From contig NZ_JABEQJ010000040.1 in NCBI RefSeq assembly GCF_014174255.1, positions 1-36,224 on the forward strand: a stretch of DNA of 36,224 nucleotides. The letters are read 5' to 3'. A program made the position numbers and the translations under genes. Shown here piece after piece: positions 8,124-14,963 of the stretch. Position 1 is the first letter of the stretch, and every line of letters starts with the position of its first letter. A model generated the notes under the pieces. That model saw only the letters and a program-made list of their open reading frames with translations, searched no databases and was not told the DNA's origin. This DNA is from Gluconacetobacter sacchari. Lineage in GTDB: Bacteria > Pseudomonadota > Alphaproteobacteria > Acetobacterales > Acetobacteraceae.

Positions 8124-8132
8124 CTCGATTCT

Positions 8133-8690
8133 TCAGGATGAAGACCGTTCAGGCTCACAGCGGGCCGCAGGATTATCTTCGAGATGCGCCTGTGCCCTGG
8201 CATCGCGCGCGACACGCGCATCCTGCTCGCGGACCAGCCAGTAGACGATGCCCAGCGCCAGAACAGCCGCCGAGAGAGCGAACAGTTCCATGGCAGTCAC
8301 ATCATGCAGATCCAGCAGGATGAATTTGCGGGCAATCGCCAGGAGGGCGATCAGGACGATGGTCCGCACCCGGATGACGTTCTCATGCTGGGCAAGAACG
8401 ACCAGCAGGGAGTGTTTGAACTCAAGAGCGATGATAACAGTAAAGATCGCGCCAAAAATCGCCTGGAAGATCGTCTGGTTGATCGGATCGATTCCGACAT
8501 CGACGACCAGATGCCATACCGCGCCGATCAGATGAATCGTCGCGATGGCGGTGACCAGCATGATGAGCGCAATCAGGGTCAGAATGATCGCCTGTTCAAA
8601 ACGCTCGTAGAATGTCAGGCCCCTGAACAGCTTGATGAAGCGGGACCAGTCCCTGCTCTGCCAGGAACGTTTCATGGAGAGGTCTTCCAT
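8133..8690 (-). CDS. PsiE-family (phosphate-starvation-inducible) membrane protein
   Basis: An inner-membrane protein of about 185 residues. Four hydrophobic segments are visible (around AIILTLIALIMLVTAIATIH, IFQAIFGAIFTVIIALEF, IRVRTIVLIALLAIARKFIL, and ELFALSAAVLALGIVYWLV). The loop EFKHSLLVV and the motif VRTIVLIALLAIARKFI fit the PsiE family. The biochemical role of PsiE is not known; E. coli psiE responds to phosphate and cAMP-CRP. The C-terminal 35 residues are charged and cytoplasmic. ATG 8690 (GGAAAA 5 bases upstream) is chosen; ATG 8675 with GGAAGA 7 bases upstream is an equally good start. The open frame back to GTG 8729 lacks a ribosome binding site. Confidence 0.8.
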   Translation of the reverse strand: MEDLSMKRSWQSRDWSRFIKLFRGLTFYERFEQAIILTLIALIMLVTAIATIHLIGAVWHLVVDVGIDPINQTIFQAIFGAIFTVIIALEFKHSLLVVLAQHENVIRVRTIVLIALLAIARKFILLDLHDVTAMELFALSAAVLALGIVYWLVREQDARVARDARAQAHLEDNPAARCEPERSSS

Positions 8691-8771
8691 AGCCGTTTTC
8701 CAATCTATTAATTGCGTTATAGTTCCCACGTCCTGGGTCTGGTTTTTCTTTTAGCGATGGAGAATGTCCCC

Positions 8772-8960
8772 ATGCAGGACACGTTACGGATCATGGGCGC
8801 TCACCGCCCGTTCGAACCGCCTCCTCTTCCTTCTCGGGAGAAGGAACAGCGCCCGCGTCCGGCGCCTGACGAAGAGGAGCCACCAATTGATCCGGACAAG
8901 GAAGGACTGGTCGAACCGCTCGATCCCTCGGATGTGGATGCGAACTCCCATGCGGATTGA
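8772..8960 (+). CDS. Small acidic proline-rich hypothetical protein
   Basis: 62 residues, starting MQDTLRIMGAHRPFEPPPLP, then a charged Pro/Glu/Asp-rich stretch (PAPDEEEPPIDPDKEG) ending DVDANSHAD. No signal peptide or membrane segment is seen, and the composition suggests disorder. ATG 8772 is chosen because GGAGAA (8759-8764) is 7 bases upstream; the in-frame ATG 8757 has no Shine-Dalgarno. It is divergent from the psiE-like gene. Function unknown; a spurious ORF cannot be excluded. Confidence 0.55.
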   Translation: MQDTLRIMGAHRPFEPPPLPSREKEQRPRPAPDEEEPPIDPDKEGLVEPLDPSDVDANSHAD

Positions 8961-9005
8961 ATCAGTCTCCGGAAGGGCTCGTGGCCCTTCCGGCGCACAT
9001 CCGGG

Positions 9006-9383
9006 TCAGAGCCGGTGCCAGCGTGGCAGACGACAGGACAATGTTCTGGCATGGTCTCGCACGGCCTTTGGCAAGGCCGATGTCAGCTGGTTTTCGAGGT
9101 CTCCCAACGACCAGCCCAAGGCCTTGGCCATGTGCGTGCGGTCAGCGACAGGCAGGAGTTTTCGGACCACGGCGACGGTCGTCGCTTCCGGGTCTGACGC
9201 GGTTCTCCAGCGAGAAACCCGATCGTAAATCCGGTGGTCGGCCGCCCGACGCATGAGGCCGTCATATCCCTGTTTTTTTTCCTGGTCGCCGAGATAGTCG
9301 GCCAGCAGGACCGCCAGCTCTGTACCGATCTGAACGGTCGGAAGCGACATAATTCTGTTCGGCCTGTCCGTGTGAAGAGTCAT
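9006..9383 (-). CDS. Hypothetical protein coupled to STN-domain gene
   Basis: 125 residues with no family I recognise. The N-terminal half contains VQIGTELAVLLADYLGDQEKKQGYDGLMRRAADHRIYDRVSRW, likely helical; the C-terminal half has HMAKALGWSLGDLENQL, which resembles a helix-turn-helix but is not diagnostic. No signal peptide is seen, so it is probably cytoplasmic. ATG 9383 is chosen because it overlaps the stop of the preceding gene in an ATGA arrangement, indicating translational coupling; the longer frame to 9590 overlaps that gene fully. The context suggests it works with the STN protein, but this is inference. Confidence 0.65.
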   Translation of the reverse strand: MTLHTDRPNRIMSLPTVQIGTELAVLLADYLGDQEKKQGYDGLMRRAADHRIYDRVSRWRTASDPEATTVAVVRKLLPVADRTHMAKALGWSLGDLENQLTSALPKAVRDHARTLSCRLPRWHRL

Positions 9384-9847
9384 GATGTAGTCCTCAGGCC
9401 GGGGCGCGTGTCGCCCGATGTCAGAGCCGTCGCATCCAGAGGGCTGACGCTCAAGCCCGAAACAGTGGCGGTGACGTCGACATGCACGGACCCGAACAGA
9501 TGCAGGAGAGCGGCCTGAGGCGTATAAGCGCCCTTGACGGCTGCGGAGGTCCGGCCGTCCATAAGGATCGGGTCGACAAGGACCGGGCACCCTGACTGGC
9601 GGCCTAATATCTCAATGGCGCGGGCCAGTGGCATGGATGGAATGTTCACCGGCTGCTTTTCTGTCTCGCACGACAGCACATCATGCGGCGCATGAGCCGA
9701 TGCCGGCGAGGCCATTCCGACCAGCAGCGTGAGGACGAGACCGACAGCGACGTGTGGTCTCTCCCTCTGCCGAAGGCGCCGAGGTTGCTTGGCTGTCCGT
9801 TCCGCTCGCTCCGTCTCTCCCGCGGAATGCGACCAAACTGGCCGCAT
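9380..9847 (-). CDS. Free periplasmic STN-domain protein
   Basis: About 155 residues. A hydrophobic stretch VAVGLVLTLLVGMASPASAHA is a signal peptide with likely cleavage after SAHA or ASA. The mature part is a single STN (secretin/TonB short N-terminal) domain: VNIPSMPLARAIEILGRQSGCPVLVDPILMDG, then VKGAYTPQAALLHLFG. STN domains normally sit at the N-terminus of TonB-dependent transducers or secretins and contact FecR-type regulators or pilot proteins; here there is no barrel or secretin part. The start is uncertain: ATG 9847 gives an unusually long n-region, ATG 9934 (MSSFIHF) is further upstream, and the frame stays open to 10168. It ends in an ATGA overlap with the next gene. Confidence 0.65.
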   Translation of the reverse strand: MRPVWSHSAGETERAERTAKQPRRLRQRERPHVAVGLVLTLLVGMASPASAHAPHDVLSCETEKQPVNIPSMPLARAIEILGRQSGCPVLVDPILMDGRTSAAVKGAYTPQAALLHLFGSVHVDVTATVSGLSVSPLDATALTSGDTRPGLRTTS

Positions 9848-9973
9848 TGTCCCGAGTGAACGGGGCACGAGGGGATGGTTATTCCAATAGTGCTGAAGCG
9901 CCTTCAGGTTGAGAAAATGGATAAAACTCGACATCTCCCTGTTCTCGCTGCTTTTGACGTCATCTTCAGAAAC

Positions 9974-9999
9974 GCGGGACCTCCGCTGGAAGGCCCCGC
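9974..9999 (-). terminator. Possible terminator after winged-helix gene
   Basis: On the minus strand GCGGGGCC (from 9999) and GGTCCCGC (to 9974) form a GC-rich hairpin followed by GTTTCT. It lies between the winged-helix gene ending at 10089 and the STN-domain gene, suggesting these are separate transcripts or that the second is attenuated. Confidence 0.4.
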
Positions 10000-10088
10000 T
10001 CCACCCTCTCATTCCTGCGGTCGTTCCAGGGAAGATGGCATTTCCGCTCGGAGAAGGCGTTTCTGATCTACCCGGCGCGGTCGGTGCC

Positions 10089-10358
10089 TTACGCGGCGAC
10101 CGAAACTGGCGGTGCGGCTCTTGCCCGTAGGGGGAGACGGAACGCGAGATCAGACGCCAGGGGATCACACCCGGCAGGGGCGATCGCGCCCGCCTGGACC
10201 AGACGTTCCAGCGTGGCGCGAAGTCTGATCCCCGGTATACCGGTATGGGCCACCAGAGACGTCAGCGTCACGCCACGTCCGTCATGACCGAGGCGGCGGA
10301 GCACGGAGAGGACACGCGGAGCTAGCGGATCGTCTCCGAAAAGGAGGCGCGTTACCAT
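10089..10358 (-). CDS. Small winged-helix DNA-binding-like protein
   Basis: 89 residues. The segment RVLSVLRRLGHDGRGVTLTSLVAHTGIPGIRLRATLERLVQAGAI has the pattern of a winged helix (helix, LTSLVAHTGI as helix 2, RLRATLERLVQAG as recognition helix, then a turn to a wing), as in MarR/Rrf2-type or small regulator domains. No ligand domain is present. ATG 10358 is strongly supported by GGAGGGAGG about 7 bases upstream. Its start overlaps by 7 bases the stop of a 32-codon upstream ORF, so translation is probably coupled. Likely a small transcription regulator; target unknown. Confidence 0.65.
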   Translation of the reverse strand: MVTRLLFGDDPLAPRVLSVLRRLGHDGRGVTLTSLVAHTGIPGIRLRATLERLVQAGAIAPAGCDPLASDLAFRLPLRARAAPPVSVAA

Positions 10359-10450
10359 GATACGCCTCCCTCCAGTCGGTTGCGCCATCTCCGGGCGGCT
10401 GTGCGCAGGGAGCGGCGATAGCGGGAACAAAGTCCTTTCAGCGTCGACAT
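10352..10450 (-). CDS. 32-residue arginine-rich small ORF coupled to winged-helix gene
   Basis: ATG 10450 is preceded by GGAGG with 6-base spacing. The ORF runs 32 codons (MSTLKGLCSRYRRSLRTAA, then Arg/Trp-rich) and stops with TAA inside ATGGTAA, overlapping the start of the winged-helix gene. Nine Arg and one Cys; no leader-peptide amino-acid run is obvious. A good ribosome binding site and the overlap argue that it is translated. It may be a leader ORF that sets translation of the next gene, or a small basic protein. Confidence 0.5.
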   Translation of the reverse strand: MSTLKGLCSRYRRSLRTAARRWRNRLEGGVSW

Positions 10451-10757
10451 CCACATCCTCCGATTAAAGCAACATGGATTCCAGTTGTCTGGCTCACAGA
10501 GCCTATGCCGGACCCGATGGCGTCCGGCGAAAGCAAGATTGGAAGAGATGCTTGCCTCGTCAAGGGGGCACGAAATGCAGATCTTTTTTATGAATAATTT
10601 TATTATTTATATTTGTATTTATTTTTTGTGGCGGTGTTGTGGACGGAAATTACAGGGATTTTGTTGATATTCGTTAACCATCATGGCGATGATCGCAGAA
10701 AATCAATATATTTTCCTTCTATGATGGTGGCCCGGGGTTTTCCGGCCACCACCTGTT
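10451..10757. other. Intergenic region with AT-rich block and hairpin
   Basis: No convincing gene. 10585-10625 is strikingly AT-rich (runs such as TTTTATTATTTATATTTG) against a GC-rich background and is a likely promoter region for the minus-strand small ORF. At 10726-10750 GGTGGCC pairs with GGCCACC, just beyond the stop of the exported-protein gene, and may end its transcript; no T-run follows. Confidence 0.5.
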
Positions 10758-11330
10758 TTAGAGAGCGCTTCCAGTGCGTCCGTTTGTCGGGACTTCCGTC
10801 CGCGTCTCGACGGCGGGCGTCAGAGCCGTGGAACCAGTCTTTTGACCTCCGGGATCGTCAACTGCCATCGGCGCGGGGAGCGTCGCACAGGACTTGCTTC
10901 CGGTGCGTGACACATGAACGATTGGCGCCGCCTGACCGTTTGATGTGATCGTGATCGTCTGCGTACAGGCGGTGGGTCCACCGGTGCTGACCGCCTCGAA
11001 ACGCTGCCAGGACATGCTCTGTTTCGGGAGGTCATGACCAACAGCCGAAACGGCGCGCAGGACGCCGTCCAGCCGCGAGCCCAATGTCCGATCGACCGCC
11101 TCCATGAGAGCCATATTGCGTGCCATCATGCGATCAACGGCCTCGAACATGTCGATATCAGACATTGCCGCTGTCGTCGCGATGCCCTGGACCGGGACCA
11201 GGATACCGACCTGGTGTCCCCGTGCATCAACGACGCGCAACGTATCCTGAGCCTGCGCAGGCAGGGCAGCCGCGCCGCAGGCCAGTGTAGCAACATAGGC
11301 GCCAGCCTGAATCATACGAGAAAAATGCAT
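10758..11330 (-). CDS. Exported hypothetical protein
   Basis: 190 residues. The N-terminus MHFSRMIQAGAYVATLACGAAALPAQAQD is a clear signal peptide with cleavage after QAQ or AQA. The mature protein has a helical, methionine-rich middle (DMFEAVDRMMARNMALMEAVDR) and a C-terminal half with TGGPTACTQTITITSNG and SRTGSKSCA; the two cysteines could form a disulphide. No known domain is recognised. ATG 11330 has ACGGAGG about 9 bases upstream. A periplasmic role is inferred from the signal peptide only. Confidence 0.72.
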   Translation of the reverse strand: MHFSRMIQAGAYVATLACGAAALPAQAQDTLRVVDARGHQVGILVPVQGIATTAAMSDIDMFEAVDRMMARNMALMEAVDRTLGSRLDGVLRAVSAVGHDLPKQSMSWQRFEAVSTGGPTACTQTITITSNGQAAPIVHVSRTGSKSCATLPAPMAVDDPGGQKTGSTALTPAVETRTEVPTNGRTGSAL

Positions 11331-11466
11331 TTTGGAAGCCTCCGTGTCTGTTAAGCAGTGTCGGACGACGGCAGGAATATGGGCTGGGTAAATAGCGCCA
11401 GCAAGAGGTGGAGGAAGACTGCATTGATCGTCTGATCCGGGTATGAGCGTGTATCGTGAAAGGGCC

Positions 11467-12344
11467 TCAAACGGCTCCGACCGCGATCAGGCTACGCGCG
11501 CAATCGGCAATCGTCTCTTCCAGCGACCGGGCCTTCCAGCCGAGAACGGACTGTGCCTTCGCCGAGGAATAGGTATATCTGTGCCCGAGATAGCCGTTCA
11601 TCGCGCCGAGATCGCGATCGAAGAGGCCCACCAGACGCAGCACGAAATCCGGTAAGGCGCGCGTCGGAACCTTGGCTGCCTCCAGACCGAGACGGGCTTT
11701 CAGGATTCCGGCAATGTCCGCTATCCATGCGAATTCGCCCGCGCCGATGAATCTCCGCCCAGCCGCCGCCGGGCTGGTCATGGCGCGCAGATGCAGATCG
11801 GCGAGGTCGCGCACGTCGACGAAATCGAAGCCCAAGCATGGCAGTCCCGGCACCTTGCCCGCCAGCAATCGCTGGACGAGCCCGATGGACGGCGAAAAGT
11901 CGCGTCCGAGCACCGGTCCCAGAATGACCGACGGATTAACGACGGCCAGCGTGGTCGCCCCGCCCTCCGCGCCGATGATCTCCCATGCCGTGCGCTCGGC
12001 GATCGTCTTCGAGCGCGTATAGGCGTCCACACCGGGGGCATCAGGATCGGTCCACACGGTCTCGTCGCATTCGCAGTCCGGGCCGCCGACCCTGCGGCTT
12101 GCCGCCGCCACGGAGGACGTCATCACCACACGTTCCGCGCCCGCGCGGATCGCGGCCCGCATCACGCGCGCCGCGCCGTCGCGGGCCGGTCCGATCAGCT
12201 CGTCCGGGTCTTTCGGCGCCCGCACCAGCACCGGCGAGGCGACATGAAGGACATAGCGCACACCCTCTGCTGCCGCGTCCCAGCCTGCGTCGGCGGTCAG
12301 GTCGGCGGGAACGACGTTCAGGCGGTCGCCGGGGCGGCACGGAC
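11467..12344 (-). pseudogene. NAD-dependent epimerase/dihydroflavonol reductase-like gene, 5' end lost
   Basis: From about PGDRLNVVPADLTADAGWDAA to the stop, the frame matches extended short-chain dehydrogenases of the dihydroflavonol-4-reductase/aldehyde reductase type. It retains LHVASP, the Ser in VVMTSSVAAA and the YTRSK catalytic pair, and ends GWKARSLEETIADCARSL. The N-terminal Rossmann motif (GGxGxxG) and roughly the first 60 residues are absent; the frame upstream of 12344 encodes unrelated sequence because a different gene, the start of an aldo/keto reductase, is joined there. Without the NAD-binding loop it should be inactive. Confidence 0.8.
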
Positions 12345-12476
12345 CAGACCATCCGCGCTCTCCTGCGCGAGGCCGCCGATCTGTTTCCAGATGCCATCCT
12401 GACCGCCGAAGGTCATGGTGCCGAGGCAGAGTTCCGAGACCAGGAGGCCGGTGCGGCCGAGCGGATTGTATTGCAT
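12318..12476 (-). pseudogene. Aldo/keto reductase, N-terminal 48 residues only
   Basis: ATG 12476 with GGAGG about 8 bases upstream begins MQYNPLGRTGLLVSELCLG, followed by TMTFGGQDGIWKQIGGLAQE and ADGLVRAA, the characteristic N-terminus of the aldo/keto reductase family. The match stops near 12333, and the frame ends at TGA 12318-12320 inside the epimerase-derived sequence in another frame. The catalytic Asp-Tyr-Lys-His set is entirely missing. The ribosome binding site and first codons are perfectly preserved, which suggests a recent deletion. Confidence 0.8.
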
Positions 12477-12664
12477 GGGACGAGCCTCCGCGAAAAAAGA
12501 CGGGCCGCGTGACGTGGCGCGGCGGCATGGTGCCGCCCGGGAGGGATATCGCGGTAGGAAACTCCCATCGCTTTCTTGCCCGATACGATCAGAAAAGGCG
12601 ACCGCGTCTCGCGCGCCCGTGATCGCTTCGCCCTGGGCCGCCCGCCGCGGCGACGGGATCGCGA

Positions 12665-13504
12665 TCAGAGCAGGAATGCCAGTGCTTTCGCGCAGGGTCG
12701 GGCAACCTTGAAGGCGAACAGTGAATCAGCCCGTGTGCGGCCCAGGGTGACGGCCCCTATGGGCTTGCCAGCCTCCGCGGCCCTCTGCACGAAGCGGTAT
12801 CCGGACGGCACCATGAGCGACGAGCCGACGACCAGCACCGCATCAGCGGCCGCCAGATGATCCAGGGCCAGTGCCTTCCGCGCCGCGGGCACATCCTCAC
12901 CAAAGAAGACGACATCGGGTTTGAGGATCCCGCCACAATGACGGCAATCCGGCACCCTGAAGGTGGAAAACGCCTCCCCGTCCAGGTCGGCATCGCCGTC
13001 CGGTGCCGCCGCCGCGTCGCGCTGCGCCCATGCCGGATTCAGCGCCGTCAGTCGGCTTTGCAAATCCAGGCGCGCGGTCTGGCGTGCGCATCGCATGCAG
13101 CGTACCTGATCGATCCGGCCATGCAGATCGATCACGCGCGTACTGCCGGCGGCCTGGTGAAGCCCGTCCACGTTCTGCGTCAGAACCAGTTCCACCGTGC
13201 CCCTGGCTTCCAGCCGGGCCAACGCGCGGTGGGCATCGTTCGGACGGGCTTGTTCAAGATGGCGCCAGCCGATCAGGCTGCGCGCCCAATAGCGTTGACG
13301 ATCGGCACCATCTCCCATGAAGGCCTGCCACGTGATCGGCCGCGCCCGCTTCCAGTCGCCATTGACGTCACGATAATCCTGTATCCCTGACTCGGTGCTG
13401 CACCCCGCGCCCGTCAGCACCAGAAGCCGTCGATGCTCATGGACGAATGTTTCCAGGATTTCATGTTCTGCCGTTGTCTGCGGTCTCGTCATGTGCAGGC
13501 TCAT
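12665..13504 (-). CDS. Sir2-family NAD-dependent protein deacylase
   Basis: About 279 residues. Sirtuins remove acyl groups from lysine using NAD. Visible motifs are the NAD-binding GAGCSTESGIQDYR near residues 34-47, TQNVDGLH, the catalytic His in DLHGRI, zinc ligands CMRC and CRHC, VVFFGEDVP, and GSSLMVPSG. The protein is complete and of normal length for this class. ATG 13504 is chosen; ATG 13492 is an alternative. The frame upstream to 13678 crosses the divergent promoter region and is not coding. It is transcribed away from the DUF883-Ku-LigD set, and its placement hints at a link to DNA-end repair; a Sir2-like protein has been reported to take part in mycobacterial end joining. Confidence 0.92.
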   Translation of the reverse strand: MSLHMTRPQTTAEHEILETFVHEHRRLLVLTGAGCSTESGIQDYRDVNGDWKRARPITWQAFMGDGADRQRYWARSLIGWRHLEQARPNDAHRALARLEARGTVELVLTQNVDGLHQAAGSTRVIDLHGRIDQVRCMRCARQTARLDLQSRLTALNPAWAQRDAAAAPDGDADLDGEAFSTFRVPDCRHCGGILKPDVVFFGEDVPAARKALALDHLAAADAVLVVGSSLMVPSGYRFVQRAAEAGKPIGAVTLGRTRADSLFAFKVARPCAKALAFLL

Positions 13505-13593
13505 GGATACGCGCCCTGTCGTTTCGCCACGCCCGAGCGTATCGCAAGATGGGGCATTGCGCGACGGGCGCGGTACTGCCCGGCGTGGAGCGA

Positions 13594-13619
13594 TGGAAAC
13601 CCGAAAACGACTATCCCGT
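13594..13619 (+). promoter_or_regulatory. Putative EcfG-type general-stress promoter
   Basis: GGAAA (13594-13598), 17 bases, CGTT (13616-13619). The consensus for alphaproteobacterial sigma-EcfG is GGAAC-N16-18-CGTT, so there is one mismatch. It lies 45 bases before the GTG of the DUF883-like gene that leads into ku and ligD. Confidence 0.4.
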
Positions 13620-13663
13620 TGAAAGGAACGATGCGGTCGCCGTTCGGAGTAGGGAGAAAGAGT

Positions 13664-14071
13664 GTGGCAACCATTCACGAGCAGGTTCAGCGGCTTCGGT
13701 CCGATCTCGAAACACTGGGGACTGATCTTCTACAGGCGGACGAGGCCCTGCGCAGCGAGTTCAAGTCATGGGGCGCGAAGAGCGGCGCGAAGGCTCTCCG
13801 CAAGACCGCCAAGCGCCTTCAGGATCTCGGTGATGTCGCCGTGACCCAGGCGAACGACCTGAACACGAAGATCCTGGAAAAAGTCGGAGATTCGAAAGAG
13901 CGCGCGCAGCAGGTCTCGACCCTTCTGGGCGAAACCGCCTCCAGACTCGAACGCGGCGACCTGATGGTGGCGTCGGGCGGGGTAAGCCGCAAGCTGGTGG
14001 GTGTGATCTGCGGGGTCGCCGCTTTCCTGACCGTGGTCACGCTCATAAAGAAAATGCGCCGCAAACGGTAG
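13664..14071 (+). CDS. DUF883 (YqjD/ElaB)-like membrane-anchored protein
   Basis: 135 residues. A long amphipathic helix (EQVQRLRSDLETLGTDLLQADEALRSEF... to about residue 100) is followed by a single C-terminal membrane segment (KLVGVICGVAAFLTVVTLI) and a basic tail KKMRRKR. This is the layout of ElaB/YqjD/DUF883 proteins, which are C-tail-anchored, stationary-phase inner-membrane proteins reported to bind ribosomes. The GTG at 13664 is chosen because AGGGAG (13651-13656) is 7 bases upstream; in-frame ATG 13631 has AAGGA only 3 bases away. A stress-type promoter lies upstream and ku follows after 28 bases, probably in the same transcript. Confidence 0.7.
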   Translation: MATIHEQVQRLRSDLETLGTDLLQADEALRSEFKSWGAKSGAKALRKTAKRLQDLGDVAVTQANDLNTKILEKVGDSKERAQQVSTLLGETASRLERGDLMVASGGVSRKLVGVICGVAAFLTVVTLIKKMRRKR

Positions 14072-14099
14072 CGTTTCCGGCCGAAGCAAGGATGCCGCC

Positions 14100-14960
14100 A
14101 TGGCCCCCCGAGCAAGCTGGAAGGGCGCCCTGACGATCGGAGCGCTGACTTGCCCGGTCGCACTTTTCGCGGCGGTTTCGACGTCCGAGCGGATTGCCCT
14201 GCACCTGATCAACCGCGCGACGGGCAATCGCGTGCATCGGCGCTATGTCGATAGCGAGACCGGTGACGAGGTCGGGCGCGACGATCTGGTCAAAGGCTAC
14301 GAGACGAAGGACGGCGCGTTCGTGCTGCTCGACCTCGAAGAGGTCGCGGCGGCCGTGCCCGACAGCGACAAGACACTCGCGGTGTCCACCTTCATCCGGT
14401 GCGGAGAGATCGACGATGTCTATCTGGACCGCCCCTATTATCTGGCCCCGGCGGGGCCGGCGGCAATACAGGCCCTTGCGTTGATCCGCGAGAGCCTCGA
14501 TCGACGGAAGGTCGCGGCGCTGGCCCGCACGGTCCTGTTTCGTCGGGTGCGGACGCTGCTCATCCGGGCCTGCGACGGCATCCTGATCGCGACGACGCTG
14601 AATTTTGATGACGAGGTCCGCTCGTCCCGAGATGCGTTCAAGGACATTCCCGGTCACGACCTGCCACGGGAAATGCACGATCTGGCGGCCCATATCATCG
14701 AGACGAGGAAAGGCCATTTCGATCCTTCGACGTTCGAAGACCGGTACGAGGCGGCCCTTGCCGCGCTGGTCGAGGCCAAACGGCAGGGAAAGAAGCCCGC
14801 GTCGCCGTCCCGCCCGGCCGAAGGCAGGATCATCAGCCTGATGGATGCCCTGCGCGAGAGCGCCGGCACGGTACGGGGCGCGACGGCCGCGCGGGTTCCG
14901 CGGGTGAAGACGTCCGGCGCGCGGGGACGCTCCGCGCATGGCCGCCGCAGGGCAAGCTGA
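14100..14960 (+). CDS. ku: Ku, non-homologous end-joining protein (first copy)
   Basis: 286 residues. Bacterial Ku forms a ring on double-strand DNA ends and recruits LigD. The sequence shows the conserved start WKGALTIGALTCPVALFAAV, HRRYVDSETGDEV, LVKGYETKDGAFVLLDLEEV, a middle VYLDRPYYLAP segment and a C-terminal basic extension (PRVKTSGARGRSAHGRRRAS) typical of Ku tails that contact DNA and LigD. ATG 14100 has AAGGA about 7 bases upstream. The stop is 3 bases before the ligD start, so the two are co-translated. A second, diverged ku lies convergently after ligD. Confidence 0.96.
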   Translation: MAPRASWKGALTIGALTCPVALFAAVSTSERIALHLINRATGNRVHRRYVDSETGDEVGRDDLVKGYETKDGAFVLLDLEEVAAAVPDSDKTLAVSTFIRCGEIDDVYLDRPYYLAPAGPAAIQALALIRESLDRRKVAALARTVLFRRVRTLLIRACDGILIATTLNFDDEVRSSRDAFKDIPGHDLPREMHDLAAHIIETRKGHFDPSTFEDRYEAALAALVEAKRQGKKPASPSRPAEGRIISLMDALRESAGTVRGATAARVPRVKTSGARGRSAHGRRRAS

Positions 14961-14963
14961 TCC

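Noticed and set aside
10726-10750. GGTGGCC/GGCCACC hairpin as a certain terminator
   Set aside because: No T-run on either side, so it is mentioned only as part of the intergenic description.
11467-12528. Single 353-residue oxidoreductase
   Set aside because: The first part of this frame is out-of-frame aldo/keto reductase sequence; the NAD-binding loop is absent.
13433-13663. N-terminal extension of the DUF883-like protein to 212 residues
   Set aside because: It overlaps the divergent promoter region and sir2 start; AGGGAG before GTG 13664 gives a better start.
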